In this document: piece after piece, positions 14,792 through 24,774 of the stretch
Numbering within the stretch: position 1 is the stretch's first letter
Layout: each line of letters starts with the position of its first letter
NCBI GenBank assembly: GCA_002737705.1
Contig: NSIM01000016.1
Coordinates: forward strand, 1-35,179
Direction of reading: 5' to 3'
Origin: Flavobacteriales bacterium
GTDB lineage: Bacteria; Bacteroidota; Bacteroidia; NS11-12g; UBA955
Length of the DNA stretch: 35,179 nt
Position numbers and translations under genes: made by a program
Notes under the pieces: generated by a model
What the model saw: the letters and a program-made list of their open reading frames with translations, nothing else
Databases searched by the model: none
Told to the model about the DNA's origin: nothing

Positions 14792-17700
14792 ATGGTGCAG
14801 CAGATCATAGTATCTTTTTTTCTCTTTTTATTGTCTTTTGGGAAGGTACTTACGGCGCAAAGTTTTCTCGCTGCCGGGAAATGGGCCAAACTCGAACTTA
14901 AACAGCCTGGAATGTATGCTATTACCAAGGCTGATTTGTTGTCTATGGGTTTTGATTTGTCTTCTGCAGACCCTAGAAAATTTAAATTGTTTGGGATTCA
15001 AGGAAAAGCATTGGGACAAACCAATGCGCCAGAAATACGAAATCAATGCCCAGAGATACCCATCAAAATTTTTGGTGAGGAAGATGGAAAATGGAACGAT
15101 GGCGATTATGTAGTTTTTTATGGACAGGGAGTCAAGGATTGGGAATTTGATGGTGAATCGTACCGACATTTTGTAAATTTTTACGCCACCAGCACCAAAT
15201 TTGTAATGGGATACAATGCTGCTGATACAAATAATGGGAAAAGGGTTTCTTACAGTGCCCCTGTTACCGGTGCAATTTCAAAGATTTATTCGGGGAATGA
15301 GGAAAGGGTTTTTCACGACAGCGACATGATAAATCCTATTGGAATGGGCAGGGTTTGGTTGGGAGAGAAGTTGGGGAACGAAACCCTTCAACGCAGTTTT
15401 AGTGCCCAATTGTCTCCATCCATTGATTCGGTAAGGATTAAGTTTTTGATTGCATCTTCTCTCATCGAAGATTCGGGAAGCCTGGTTGTCGTTTGCAATG
15501 GATTCTCATTTCGTCAGAAGCTAAGAGCGACTGTTGGCGGATATGAAAACTATTATTTTGTAGAAAATAATGTCACTGTGCCAGCGTATATAGGATCCGT
15601 AGCAATCAAATTTATATTAAATCGCCCCAATACGAAATCGAGCGTTTATATAGATTATTTTGAAATTGAGGGGAAAAACAAACATTCCATTGTCCCAGGC
15701 CCAACTTGTTTTGTTCGCAATACCGCCATGGCCCAAGATACAAGAAACGTAGAATATGAGTTCATACCCAGTTTACCCAATTGTGTGTTGTGGAATGTAT
15801 CCAATCCGATGCGGCCAGAACAGGTTGAGATTCTTTCAAATGGCAATGGGTTGCGAAGCATGCTTATTGGATCCCAATCACCAAAATCTAACTTTCTTTG
15901 TTTTAATCTTGGAGCAGACAATTTTTTGAAGCCTTCCTTCCTTGGGATTTTGAATAACCAACCACCACCCAGCCAAGGGCCCTATGATTTCATTATCCTT
16001 AGCCATCCAAGTTTCATTGATGCAGCCAAAGAATTACAGGCATTTCGCAGTAAAAATCCAGGATACAAAACCCTGGTGGTGACACCCCAAGAAATTTACA
16101 ATGAATTTTCTGGTGGCCAACAAGATTTGGTGGCCCTGCGAGATTTCTTTCGTTGGCAAAAAAGCTATTCCGACAAAGTAGGCAGTCTAAGCACGCGCTT
16201 TCGGTATGTTACGCTATTGGGTGCGGCTTCCTTTGATATGCAAGATCGCGTTTCAGGGAATACCAATTTTATACCGGTTTATCAGTCTGGTGGGACTTCT
16301 TCGGCATCGGCGTTTTGTTTGGACGATTTTCTAGCCTATCTCGATAGCAATTCAGGAGATCCTGAATTGGGCAGTTCCAAAATGGATATTTCCATTGGAC
16401 GAATTCCCGCCAGAACAAAACAGGAAGCAATGGCTGTTGTTGAAAAAATTAAACGGTATGCCAATCCATTGTCATTAGGTCCTTGGAGAAGCCGTATCAC
16501 ATTTTCTTGTGATGATGTTGATGAATCATGGGAAACAGAATTCGTCAAAGAAAGTGAAGCCTACGCCCAATTCATCAACCAAAAATATCCGGCATTTCAG
16601 GTAAATCGTCTTTACACAGATGCGTTCAAACAAATTACAACAGGAAATAATGAGACATATCCGGAAATGAGTTCCGCGATTAATCGCACCTTGAAAGAGG
16701 GCACCCTGTTTTTTAATTATCAAGGGCATGGGGGCGTTAAAGGGTGGGCTCAGGAATCAATTTTAGACATTCCCATGATCAACAATTGGGACAACAAATA
16801 CCGCATGCCAGTATTTTTTACAGCGACGTGTGAATTTAGTTCTTTTGATAATCCAGCAGTTCAAAGTGGAGGCGAATTGGCCTTGTTAAATCCGAATGGG
16901 GGGGCAATTGCTTTAATGAGTACAACCCGTTTGGTGTATGTGAGTGGAAATTCTCAGATCAACAGTGATTTTTGGACCAAATATGGGTTTCCCAAACCGA
17001 ATGAGCCTATACCAACCGTGGGAGAGTTATTTCAGCGCATGAAAAATCGCCCATCAATTAATTCTGAAGACAACAAATTTGCCTTATTGGGCGATGCGAG
17101 TATGCCCCTGGCATTTCCCAAACACCTAATCTATGTCGATTCTGTCCAAGGTAAATCACGGGCACAATTTCGAGACACAATCAAAGCATTCTCGATAGTG
17201 AGATTAAAAGGACATGTTGATGAGCGATTGATTGGAAAGTTTATTTCTTTTAATGGAAATATGTGGGTCAAAGTATACGATAAACCCTTGATTAAATATA
17301 CCTTAAACAATGACAATGCCAATAATCCGGTGGCTTTTGAGGAGCAAGGCGGGATGTTGTTTAATGGCCAGGTTTCTGTAACCAAGGGAGAATTTGAGTT
17401 GTTATTTTCTATTCCCAAAGACATCGCATACAATTATGGAATTGGGATAGCCAAATTTTACGCGCACAATGGCGAAACAGATGCCGCAGGCTCATGGCAA
17501 TTTTATATTGGGGGTTCTGAAACATTGGTTAATCCGGATACAAAAGGCCCATTGGTCAAGGCCTATATGCAAGATACTACGTTTCTCAGTGGCGCTAGCG
17601 TTGCCAGTGGTGTCGATTTCGTAGCCCGTATTTATGATCAGGATGGCATCAATGCAACCGGTGCGGGCATTGGCAGAAATATATTGTTGGTGATAGACGA

Positions 17701-18205
17701 AGGAAGTGAAGTCGAAGAAACATTCGTTGTCAACGAGTATTTTTCTTACGATTTAAATTCCTATCAAAGAGGAACCATCCGTTTTCCCCTCAGTTCTTTG
17801 AAACCAGGAAAACATACATTTACGTGTAAGGCATGGGATATCTATAACAATGCGGGTAAGGGTGTTGTTGCTTGTTTGGTTATTCCGCCAAGAACCTTGG
17901 AAATTAGCAGCCATGGTGCTTTTCCTGTCCCCTTTAAAGACCAACTCACGGTTTGGATAAGACAATCACTGCCTGGCGAAACCCTTCGCGTCGAATGGAA
18001 AATTGTAGACCAAATTGGGAGAAAAATTGTTCAGGGGGAGGAAGTTTTTGAAATGAGTAAGGCAAAAATCGAAATAGTGCGGTGGAATGGGCAGGGAATA
18101 AACGGAAATTTGGTAGGACCGGGTATCTATTTTTACGAAGTGCTGATAAAAACTGAAGATGGGATGGAAAAAGCGGTGGGAGGCAAGTTTATCAAAGCAC
18201 AATGA
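14792..18205 (+). CDS. porU: T9SS C-terminal signal peptidase PorU (C25 family)
   Basis: PorU is the gingipain-like sortase of the outer-membrane attachment complex. It cuts off the C-terminal domain of T9SS cargo and helps attach the cargo to A-LPS. The protein has 1137 residues, starting with a signal peptide ending LTAQ. A PorU N-terminal domain follows, then the C25 peptidase region: KTLVVTPQEIYNEFSGGQQD, RYVTLLGAASFD, ISIGRIPARTKQEA. The catalytic His is in FFNYQGHGG (His646) and the catalytic Cys in FTATCEFSSFDNP (Cys680); both are present. The C-terminus (about 1045-1137) is an Ig-like domain with LVGPGIYFYEV. It is followed after 87 nt by porV and is divergent from porP/gldJ, the arrangement expected for T9SS loci. 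Confidence 0.95.
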   Translation: MVQQIIVSFFLFLLSFGKVLTAQSFLAAGKWAKLELKQPGMYAITKADLLSMGFDLSSADPRKFKLFGIQGKALGQTNAPEIRNQCPEIPIKIFGEEDGKWNDGDYVVFYGQGVKDWEFDGESYRHFVNFYATSTKFVMGYNAADTNNGKRVSYSAPVTGAISKIYSGNEERVFHDSDMINPIGMGRVWLGEKLGNETLQRSFSAQLSPSIDSVRIKFLIASSLIEDSGSLVVVCNGFSFRQKLRATVGGYENYYFVENNVTVPAYIGSVAIKFILNRPNTKSSVYIDYFEIEGKNKHSIVPGPTCFVRNTAMAQDTRNVEYEFIPSLPNCVLWNVSNPMRPEQVEILSNGNGLRSMLIGSQSPKSNFLCFNLGADNFLKPSFLGILNNQPPPSQGPYDFIILSHPSFIDAAKELQAFRSKNPGYKTLVVTPQEIYNEFSGGQQDLVALRDFFRWQKSYSDKVGSLSTRFRYVTLLGAASFDMQDRVSGNTNFIPVYQSGGTSSASAFCLDDFLAYLDSNSGDPELGSSKMDISIGRIPARTKQEAMAVVEKIKRYANPLSLGPWRSRITFSCDDVDESWETEFVKESEAYAQFINQKYPAFQVNRLYTDAFKQITTGNNETYPEMSSAINRTLKEGTLFFNYQGHGGVKGWAQESILDIPMINNWDNKYRMPVFFTATCEFSSFDNPAVQSGGELALLNPNGGAIALMSTTRLVYVSGNSQINSDFWTKYGFPKPNEPIPTVGELFQRMKNRPSINSEDNKFALLGDASMPLAFPKHLIYVDSVQGKSRAQFRDTIKAFSIVRLKGHVDERLIGKFISFNGNMWVKVYDKPLIKYTLNNDNANNPVAFEEQGGMLFNGQVSVTKGEFELLFSIPKDIAYNYGIGIAKFYAHNGETDAAGSWQFYIGGSETLVNPDTKGPLVKAYMQDTTFLSGASVASGVDFVARIYDQDGINATGAGIGRNILLVIDEGSEVEETFVVNEYFSYDLNSYQRGTIRFPLSSLKPGKHTFTCKAWDIYNNAGKGVVACLVIPPRTLEISSHGAFPVPFKDQLTVWIRQSLPGETLRVEWKIVDQIGRKIVQGEEVFEMSKAKIEIVRWNGQGINGNLVGPGIYFYEVLIKTEDGMEKAVGGKFIKAQ

Positions 18206-18272
18206 TGAATCATTTAACCCCAGCTTGGACAACAAGTTTTTTGATAAATTAGGATGATCAGAACAGAAATGA

Positions 18273-18280
18273 TAATTTTG
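18273..18280 (+). promoter_or_regulatory. -7 element of porV
   Basis: TAATTTTG fits TAnnTTTG and predicts a start near 18286, seven bases before the ATG at 18293. It suggests porV can be transcribed independently of porU and argues against the in-frame ATG at 18254. Confidence 0.4.
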
Positions 18281-18292
18281 CCATACAGTAGT

Positions 18293-19510
18293 ATGAAGAA
18301 AATTGCAACAAACAGCGTGTTATTGCTCCTGACTTTTGGTTCACTACAAGCCCAAAATGCATTCACGTCAAAGCAACTTGCAGGACAATTAAATACCGTT
18401 ACAACAATGGTGCCTTTTGTAAGCATAACCCCAGATAGCCGTTCTGCCGCTATGGGTGATGTTGGGGTTTCATTGTTTGATCCTGACGCCAACAGCAGTT
18501 ATTGGAATATGGCCAACTTGGTCAATGCCAAAAACAAGAGTGGATTTTCTTTGTCTTATGCACCTTGGTTACGCCAATTGGTTGACGATGTTGGGTTTTC
18601 ATATCTTACGGGGTATTCAAAAGTGGGAGAGAGTTCTGTTGTTTCGGGTTCGTTTAGGTATTTTTCTTTGGGAAATATTCAGTTCACCGACTTCGAAGGA
18701 AATCCTACAGGAAATTTTAATCCCAATGAGTTTGTATTTGATTTAGGATATGCTACAAAATTCTCAAAGAATTTATCTATGGGAGTAAATCTTAGTTTTA
18801 TCTACTCGAATCTCACGGGTAACAGAGCCTTTAACGGAATTGATTACAAAGCAGCCATCGGTGGGGCAGGAAATGTCAGTTTGTTGTATAAGACAGAGGT
18901 AAAAAATAACAATGGAGGTTACGATAAAGTACAGTTTGGATTTAATATTCAAAATATAGGATCTAAAATGTCATATTCTTCGAAAGAAAAACGTGATTTC
19001 ATACCTACAAATTTGAAGTTGGGTGCGGGCTATAGTCATAAAATTGATGATTATAATACGGTTAATATATACGCAGATTTTAATAAGTTATTGGTTCCTA
19101 CGCGTCCATATTATCTCTCCAATGCAAAGGGAGGAGATTCTATTAATAGCCAGGGTGTTAGACAATTTTTGGGAATTGATCCCAATACTTCGGTTATTCA
19201 GGGCATGATCCAATCGTTTTATGATGCGCCTGGAGGATTGTCTGAAGAAATGAAGGAATGGATTTTGAGTGTAGGAACAGAATATTTGTATGATGACCGT
19301 TTTGCGCTGCGGGCAGGCGTGTTTTATGAAGCAAAAACAAAGGGGGGGCGTCAATATGGAACCCTCGGTGTGGGTCTAAAATACCAAACTTTTACCATAG
19401 ATGCAGCGTATTTAGTGCCTTTTGCCAACCGTCATCCATTGCAAAATCAAATGCGTTTCTCTTTGCTTTTTGATTTGGATGCCTTGATGGATTCTCCAAA
19501 AGCGGAATAA
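18293..19510 (+). CDS. porV: T9SS outer-membrane shuttle protein PorV
   Basis: PorV is a FadL-like 14-strand barrel that carries cargo from the SprA translocon to PorU. I chose the ATG at 18293 because it puts a normal signal peptide at the N-terminus ([21 protein letters not shown]) and fits the -7 box at 18273-18280; an in-frame ATG at 18254 would add 13 residues. The 405-residue protein has the family signature [20 protein letters not shown] near the N-terminus, followed by [11 protein letters not shown] and repeated aromatic beta-strands ending in [13 protein letters not shown]. It lies 87 nt downstream of porU. Confidence 0.94.
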   Translation: MKKIATNSVLLLLTFGSLQAQNAFTSKQLAGQLNTVTTMVPFVSITPDSRSAAMGDVGVSLFDPDANSSYWNMANLVNAKNKSGFSLSYAPWLRQLVDDVGFSYLTGYSKVGESSVVSGSFRYFSLGNIQFTDFEGNPTGNFNPNEFVFDLGYATKFSKNLSMGVNLSFIYSNLTGNRAFNGIDYKAAIGGAGNVSLLYKTEVKNNNGGYDKVQFGFNIQNIGSKMSYSSKEKRDFIPTNLKLGAGYSHKIDDYNTVNIYADFNKLLVPTRPYYLSNAKGGDSINSQGVRQFLGIDPNTSVIQGMIQSFYDAPGGLSEEMKEWILSVGTEYLYDDRFALRAGVFYEAKTKGGRQYGTLGVGLKYQTFTIDAAYLVPFANRHPLQNQMRFSLLFDLDALMDSPKAE

Positions 19511-19525
19511 TTCTTATTTTTTTCA

Positions 19526-19554
19526 TTGTATTTACTGGGCAAAATGTAAATTTG
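19526..19554 (+). promoter_or_regulatory. Promoter of the acyl-CoA carboxylase beta gene, apparently leaderless
   Basis: TTG at 19526-19528 and TAAATTTG at 19547-19554 are 18 nt apart. Five bases separate the -7 box from the ATG at 19560, the same distance as from the rnpB -7 box to the RNA's 5' end, so transcription is predicted to start at the A of the ATG. Confidence 0.6.
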
Positions 19555-19559
19555 CCATC

Positions 19560-21101
19560 ATGGATTCACGCAGAAAAACGCTCCTTAAAAAGCGAGATGA
19601 AGTTTTATTGGGTGGGGGTCAATCACGAATCGACTCTCAACATAAAAAAGGAAAACTCACCGCCCGCGAAAGGATTGCTTTGTTTATTGACGAGGGAACA
19701 TTTTGTGAAGTGGGGTCATTTGTAACCCACCGAAGCAGCGACTTCGACATGCAAAATCAACAAATCCTTGGCGATGGGGTGGTGACTGGATATGGGAAAG
19801 TAAATGGGAGATTGGTCTATGTTTTTTCACAAGATTTTACTGTTTTCGGGGGTTCTTTGAGCGAGACACATGCCGAAAAAATCTGTAAAATAATGGATTT
19901 GGCATTGGAAAACGGTGCGCCATTAATCGGTATAAATGATTCAGGTGGCGCAAGAATTCAGGAAGGGGTAGTTTCACTTGGTGGGTATGCAGATATTTTT
20001 TATCGCAATGTTCAAAACAGTGGTGTCATTCCCCAACTCTCTGCGATTATGGGTCCTTGTGCTGGGGGTGCAGTTTATTCTCCAGCCCTGACAGACTTTA
20101 TTTTTATGGTAGAAAATACCAGTTATATGTTTGTAACGGGTCCGGGTGTTGTTAAAACAGTAACCAACGAAGATGTATCAAGCGAAGAGTTGGGTGGTGC
20201 ATCTGTGCATGGGTCTAAAAGTGGGGTAGCCCATTTTACGGCTAGCAATGAAGTAATGTGTATTCAGGCACTGAAAAAATTGCTTTCTTACCTTCCCCAA
20301 AATTGTGAAGAAAAAGCCTTGAATTTGACATATACTGAAGGCAATGAGATGAGAGAATCACTAGCCAATAGTATACCCGAAAATCCCAATCAACCCTATG
20401 ATATGAAAGAGGTGATTAATGAGATCGTAGATGGGGGTAGTTTCTTTGAGGTACACCAAGCCTATGCCGAAAACATGATAGTAGGATTTGCCCGTCTGGC
20501 TGGAAGAAGCATTGGATTGGTTGCCAATCAACCCGCTTTTTTGGCTGGAGTTTTAGATGTTCACAGCAGCCAGAAAGCCGCCCGATTTGTTCGTTTTTGT
20601 GATGCTTTCAATATTCCGTTGCTGGTAATTGAAGATGTTCCTGGATTTTTGCCCGGTACCGATCAAGAATGGAATGCCATTATTACGAATGGGGCAAAAT
20701 TGCTCTATGCGTTTAGTGAAGCAACCGTTCCAAGAATTACAGTTATCACAAGAAAAGCCTATGGTGGAGCCTACGATGTAATGAATTCCAAACACATTGG
20801 CGCCGACATGAACTTTGCTTGGCCAAGTGCTGAAATAGCCGTGATGGGAGCAAAGGGCGCTGCAGAAATTATTTTTAAGCGTGATATTGATCGTGCAGAA
20901 AACAGGGATCTCGCTTGGAAAGAAAAAGAAAAAGAATACAGCGATCTTTTTGCAAACCCCTACCGCGCAGCAGCGCGGGGTTTTGTAGACGAAGTGATTC
21001 TTCCTGAGGAAACACGCATTCGTTTGATTCAAGCTTTTGAAATGCTGCAAAATAAAGTAAAAAACAATCCCAAAAAGAAACACGGCAATATTCCCCTGTA
21101 G
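19560..21101 (+). CDS. Acyl-CoA carboxylase beta subunit, probably propionyl-CoA carboxylase
   Basis: This carboxyltransferase subunit moves CO2 from carboxybiotin to an acyl-CoA in the cytoplasm. Its 513 residues are the normal PccB length. Motifs include [17 protein letters not shown], the first oxyanion-loop region [28 protein letters not shown] and [12 protein letters not shown], and in the second domain [14 protein letters not shown] and [11 protein letters not shown]. Asp406 in GGAYDVM corresponds to the position that is Asp in propionyl-CoA carboxylases and Ile in acetyl-CoA-preferring actinobacterial homologues, so propionyl-CoA is the better guess. Product methylmalonyl-CoA would feed succinyl-CoA. 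Biotin carrier and biotin carboxylase genes follow after a 485-nt gap. The name accD/pccB is left open because partner use cannot be read from sequence. Confidence 0.9.
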   Translation: MDSRRKTLLKKRDEVLLGGGQSRIDSQHKKGKLTARERIALFIDEGTFCEVGSFVTHRSSDFDMQNQQILGDGVVTGYGKVNGRLVYVFSQDFTVFGGSLSETHAEKICKIMDLALENGAPLIGINDSGGARIQEGVVSLGGYADIFYRNVQNSGVIPQLSAIMGPCAGGAVYSPALTDFIFMVENTSYMFVTGPGVVKTVTNEDVSSEELGGASVHGSKSGVAHFTASNEVMCIQALKKLLSYLPQNCEEKALNLTYTEGNEMRESLANSIPENPNQPYDMKEVINEIVDGGSFFEVHQAYAENMIVGFARLAGRSIGLVANQPAFLAGVLDVHSSQKAARFVRFCDAFNIPLLVIEDVPGFLPGTDQEWNAIITNGAKLLYAFSEATVPRITVITRKAYGGAYDVMNSKHIGADMNFAWPSAEIAVMGAKGAAEIIFKRDIDRAENRDLAWKEKEKEYSDLFANPYRAAARGFVDEVILPEETRIRLIQAFEMLQNKVKNNPKKKHGNIPL

Positions 21102-21586
21102 GATAATCAGTAGGCACAACAAAAATTCTTTGCTTAGTTAGCCAAAACAACAAAAACAAAAAACGACATTGCCAGCTTCCGCCTACCAAGAAAAAATGAT
21201 TGTGGAATTGCTGACGATAGGCCCAGATTCTTCTCAAAAAACGGGGCTACCTCTTTCATTAGAACACGGGCAGCAATATTGCATGATATCGCAAAGCCGC
21301 CCGAAAAATACATTTTGCTGGGCATTAGAACGCGCCCGACAAATACATTTTGGCAGGTTGAAGATATTGGCCGTTTTGGAGTATAATAGCTTGTTTAGAT
21401 AGGCGGATTTTTAGATCAATTTTTTTTTCAATCGAGGAGATATTGACCTTTTTTATACATTTTTTTATTTGTCATATTTTGCCATTTATTGCTCAAAATC
21501 GTTCAAAAATCAAAGTTTTCTGCTCATTTTGAACCAGTTTTGTCATTTTTTAGCTTTATTTGCACAATCAAATAATACACTTAAAA
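21102..21586. other. 485-nt gap between carboxylase beta and accB: no credible gene, imperfect direct repeats, AT-rich accB leader
   Basis: The longest frames (77 codons plus, 63 codons minus) have no recognisable start signal or protein character. GCCCGAAAAATACATTTTG at 21299-21317 recurs at 21334-21352 with one change, and CATTAGAAC occurs at 21257-21265 and 21323-21331. They form a scrambled pair of short repeats suggestive of a decayed or duplicated sequence. From about 21415 the DNA becomes strongly T-rich and leads into the accB promoter. No terminator hairpin with a T-run is seen after the beta gene. Confidence 0.6.
21529..21562 (+). promoter_or_regulatory. Possible promoter of accB-accC
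   Basis: TTG at 21529-21531 and TTTATTTG at 21555-21562 (one mismatch to TAnnTTTG) are 23 nt apart. The start would be near 21568 with a 19-nt leader to the ATG at 21587. It implies accBC is transcribed apart from the beta gene. Confidence 0.35.
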
Positions 21587-22069
21587 ATGGAGATAAAAGA
21601 AATTCAAGCGCTAATAAAATTAATGGCAGCCAATGGTGTGAATGAAGTTGAAATCAACCGAAAAGATTTTAAAATACACATTACAAAAAACGCTACACAG
21701 GTAGTCAATACAAATTTTGTCCCAACCACAACTCCTGTGTCCAACTCAGCGATTCCAATGTCTCCGGAAATCCAAATGATGTCTCCTGTTAAGGCCTCTG
21801 TTGCAAGTGTGGAAACTGAATCGAGCCATTTGATTACGATTAAATCTCCCATGGTTGGAACTTTTTATCGTACTCCAAATCCGGACGCTCCTTCTTTTGT
21901 AAATGTGGGTGATGTTATTAATATTGGCAAGGCGATTTGTGTGATTGAAGCCATGAAGCTTTTCAATGAGATTGAGAGCGAAGTAAATGGAAAGATTGTT
22001 AAAGTATTGGTCGAAAATAGCAGTCCTATTGAATATGATCAACCCTTATTTTTGGTAGAACCTGCGTAA
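21587..22069 (+). CDS. accB: Biotin carboxyl carrier protein of acetyl-CoA carboxylase
   Basis: This protein carries biotin between biotin carboxylase and carboxyltransferase in fatty-acid synthesis. The ATG at 21587 gives 160 residues, the usual size; a TTG start at 21560 would add nine residues and overlap the promoter. The N-terminal segment ([21 protein letters not shown]) matches bacterial AccB, followed by a Pro/Thr/Ser-rich linker and the biotinyl domain. That domain carries [19 protein letters not shown] and [12 protein letters not shown], with biotinylated Lys124. The gene is 14 nt upstream of accC. Together with the upstream beta subunit it may also supply propionyl-CoA carboxylase. 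Confidence 0.95.
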   Translation: MEIKEIQALIKLMAANGVNEVEINRKDFKIHITKNATQVVNTNFVPTTTPVSNSAIPMSPEIQMMSPVKASVASVETESSHLITIKSPMVGTFYRTPNPDAPSFVNVGDVINIGKAICVIEAMKLFNEIESEVNGKIVKVLVENSSPIEYDQPLFLVEPA

Positions 22070-22083
22070 TTTTTTTTATAAAA

Positions 22084-23421
22084 ATGTTTAAGAAAATATT
22101 AATCGCCAACCGCGGTGAAATAGCACTTCGTATAATTCGAACGTGCAAAGAGATGGGTATTAAAACTGTGGCGGTGTATTCAACTGCCGACCGTGAAAGT
22201 CTTCATGTTCGTTTTGCAGATGAAGCTATTTGTATTGGCCCGCCGCCTAGCAAAGACAGTTATTTAAACATGCACAGTTTGCTCTCGGCTGCAGAAATTA
22301 CCAATGCTGATGCCATACATCCTGGATATGGTTTTTTGTCCGAAAACAGCAAATTTTCGGGTCTGTGTCGGGATCATGGTATCAAATTTATCGGCGCCAC
22401 TCCTGAACATATAGAACAGATGGGTGATAAGGCGAATGCCAAAGACACTATGAAAAAGGCAGGGGTTCCGATAATTCCTGGATCTGATGGACTGTTGGAT
22501 AGTATAGCACAAGCCATTAAAATAGCCAATGAAATTGGATATCCCGCAATTATAAAAGCGACAGCAGGTGGTGGTGGACGCGGAATGCGTATTGTATGGA
22601 AAGACGAGGAAATAGAAGGGGCATGGAATAGTGCCAAGCTAGAAACTGCGAGTGCATTTGGAAACGATGGTTTATACATGGAAAAGTATATTGAAGATCC
22701 CCGCCATATAGAAATTCAGGTTGCCGGTGACCAATACGGAAAAGTATGCCATCTCAGCGAGCGAGATTGCAGTATTCAAAGACGCCATCAAAAATTGGTG
22801 GAAGAAAGCCCTTCGCCGTTTATGACTCCAGGGCTGAGAGATAAAATGGGATTGGCCGCCAAAGCAGCAGCGCAATTCATCAATTATGAAGGTGTTGGTA
22901 CAGTTGAATTTTTGGTAGACAAACACCGGAATTTTTATTTTATGGAAATGAATACCCGCATTCAGGTAGAACATACAGTTACAGAGGAGGTCATTAACTT
23001 TGATTTGGTTAAAGAACAAATTTTGATAGCAGCGGGGGTTCCTATTTCTGGAAATGATTATTACCCCACCAAACACGCCATAGAATGCCGTATTAACGCC
23101 GAAGATATGTACAACAATTTTCGTCCTTGTCCGGGTAAAATTACCCAATTAAACCGCCCAGGTGGACACGGTGTTCGGGTAGATACCCACATTTATGCAG
23201 GATATACAATACCCCCGCATTATGATTCGATGATTGCCAAGCTCATCGTCTGTGCCCAAACCCGAGAGGAAGCAATTGTGAAAATGGATCGTGCCTTGGG
23301 TGAGTTTATTGTTGAAGGGATCTCAACAACGGTTCCTTTACACATTCAATTGATGCGTAACAAAGATTTCATCAGTGGAAATTTTACGACCGCTTTTATG
23401 AACACCTTCGAAATACAATAG
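22084..23421 (+). CDS. accC: Biotin carboxylase subunit of acetyl-CoA carboxylase
   Basis: The enzyme carboxylates biotin on AccB using ATP and bicarbonate. The 445 residues cover the complete three-domain ATP-grasp enzyme: [20 protein letters not shown] at the N-terminus, [10 protein letters not shown], and the glycine-rich ATP loop [49 protein letters not shown] and the C-terminal [13 protein letters not shown] follow. There is no fused biotinyl domain, as in AccC and unlike PccA/MccA. It follows accB by 14 nt and converges on the DUF1343 gene with a 51-nt gap that holds no clear terminator. Confidence 0.96.
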   Translation: MFKKILIANRGEIALRIIRTCKEMGIKTVAVYSTADRESLHVRFADEAICIGPPPSKDSYLNMHSLLSAAEITNADAIHPGYGFLSENSKFSGLCRDHGIKFIGATPEHIEQMGDKANAKDTMKKAGVPIIPGSDGLLDSIAQAIKIANEIGYPAIIKATAGGGGRGMRIVWKDEEIEGAWNSAKLETASAFGNDGLYMEKYIEDPRHIEIQVAGDQYGKVCHLSERDCSIQRRHQKLVEESPSPFMTPGLRDKMGLAAKAAAQFINYEGVGTVEFLVDKHRNFYFMEMNTRIQVEHTVTEEVINFDLVKEQILIAAGVPISGNDYYPTKHAIECRINAEDMYNNFRPCPGKITQLNRPGGHGVRVDTHIYAGYTIPPHYDSMIAKLIVCAQTREEAIVKMDRALGEFIVEGISTTVPLHIQLMRNKDFISGNFTTAFMNTFEIQ

Positions 23422-23472
23422 GGTTTCCATGGTATAGCCGACACGCTTCAATCCGTCTGGTTTGTTACTTGC

Positions 23473-24774
23473 TTATTTTTTTAATCCAAGGGTTGGATCA
23501 AAGGGGTAGAGTAAATAAGGTTTTCGGTCGGTTGAAAATTTTTCAATTCCACTCTGCCACGATTTTCGGATTTCCTCGGCAGAATTTCCTGCCATGATTT
23601 GTTTTTTCAATTCGTCGCTTCCTGAGAGTTTTAAAAAAAACGGGTTGAAGAATTTGTTTTTATCCGGACATTCTTTATAGAGCATGATCAACCATTCGAT
23701 ATAGAGATGTTGGAATGAAACAATAAATTCATTGGCGAAATCACTGAGCAACACCCCATGACAAGTATCGTTCAAAAAGGGAGGGTTGAGTGCTTTTCCT
23801 TTGATATTTTGCGGTACAAATAAAAACGAACCCTTCCGCAGCCAAGGAGATCCATAACATTCGAATGGATAGGCTGTCCCACGACCCATACTCATTTGGG
23901 TACCTTCCAATAAGCACAGTGTTGGGTAAAGATAAATGGCATTTTGATTTGGAAGATTTGGGGAGGGAGGAATGGGTAAAATATAGGATTTGTTGTGGTC
24001 ATAATTCTCGCACTGAATAATCGTTAGCGGACAATGCCTCAAATCGGGGAGCCATTTTTCGCCATTAATCATCGAAGCAAGTTCGCCCAAAGTCATGCCA
24101 TGTACAATAGGAATTGGATGCATACCCACCATGCTTCTGAATTCGGTATTTAAAACGGGGCCATCAATAAAATATCCATTGGGGTTGGGACGATCTAGTA
24201 CAATGAGCTGCTTTTTATTTTCAGCGCAGGATTCCATAACATAATGAAGGGTTGTGAGATAGGTGTAAAAACGTGTGCCCACATCTTGAATATCAAAAAG
24301 CACACAATCAATTTCCTTTAAATCCGAAGCCAAGGGTTTTAAGTTGCTGCCATACAGTGAGATAATCCGTAAGCCGGTTTTGGCATCCATTCCATTTAAA
24401 ACGGTAGCCCCATTTTCTGCATCGCCTCGAAATCCATGTTCTGGAGCAAATACCAATCGAATATCTATACCCAATTTCTGTAGGCTATCGACCAAATGGG
24501 TTTTGCCGATGGTAGAGGTTTGGTTTGAAACCATGGCTATTTTTTTGCCGCGAATTAAGGGTAGGTATAGCCAGGTGCGTTCAGCGCCAACACGAATACG
24601 GTTGTTGTAATTGATGGAGTTAGAATAACCCGTGGAATTTTTGGCATTTATGGACTGAATTTTTACAGAGGATTGAGCAATCAAAGGGGGGAGTGAAAAA
24701 AAAGACAAGGATAAAAGCCATCCAAATAGCAATACAAATTTTGGGTTCGGGTGATTACCTTTGAATCCTATCAT
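23473..24774 (-). CDS. DUF1343 family exported protein
   Basis: The protein has 433 residues from the ATG at 24774, with a signal peptide (FVLLFGWLLSLSFFSLPPLIAQ) preceded by about 13 polar residues. Typical DUF1343 text follows: GKKIAMVSNQTSTIGKTHLVDSL, RLVFAPEHGFRGDAENGA, ISLYGSNLKP, DCVLFDIQDVGTRFYTYLTTL, LDRPNPNGYFIDGPVL and SMGRGTAYPFECYGSPW. The family includes NamZ, an exo-N-acetylmuramidase from Bacillus, so a role in turnover of muropeptide or glycan ends in the periplasm is plausible. An upstream ATG at 24807 is less likely because it would put 11 more residues before the signal. The start codon overlaps that of the divergent LolC/E-like gene. Confidence 0.88.
   Translation of the reverse strand: MIGFKGNHPNPKFVLLFGWLLSLSFFSLPPLIAQSSVKIQSINAKNSTGYSNSINYNNRIRVGAERTWLYLPLIRGKKIAMVSNQTSTIGKTHLVDSLQKLGIDIRLVFAPEHGFRGDAENGATVLNGMDAKTGLRIISLYGSNLKPLASDLKEIDCVLFDIQDVGTRFYTYLTTLHYVMESCAENKKQLIVLDRPNPNGYFIDGPVLNTEFRSMVGMHPIPIVHGMTLGELASMINGEKWLPDLRHCPLTIIQCENYDHNKSYILPIPPSPNLPNQNAIYLYPTLCLLEGTQMSMGRGTAYPFECYGSPWLRKGSFLFVPQNIKGKALNPPFLNDTCHGVLLSDFANEFIVSFQHLYIEWLIMLYKECPDKNKFFNPFFLKLSGSDELKKQIMAGNSAEEIRKSWQSGIEKFSTDRKPYLLYPFDPTLGLKK
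24756..24763 (+). promoter_or_regulatory. -7 element of the LolC/E-like gene, inside the DUF1343 coding region
   Basis: TACCTTTG fits TAnnTTTG exactly. The predicted start is near 24769, four bases before the ATG at 24773. No good TTG is present at the -33 distance. Confidence 0.4.

Noticed and set aside
20553-21122. 189-codon minus-strand frame over the carboxylase beta gene
   Set aside because: It is antisense to a clearly conserved enzyme, with Phe/Cys-rich low-quality translation; a shadow frame.
22672-23148. 158-codon minus-strand frame over accC
   Set aside because: It is antisense to conserved biotin carboxylase motifs; a shadow frame.
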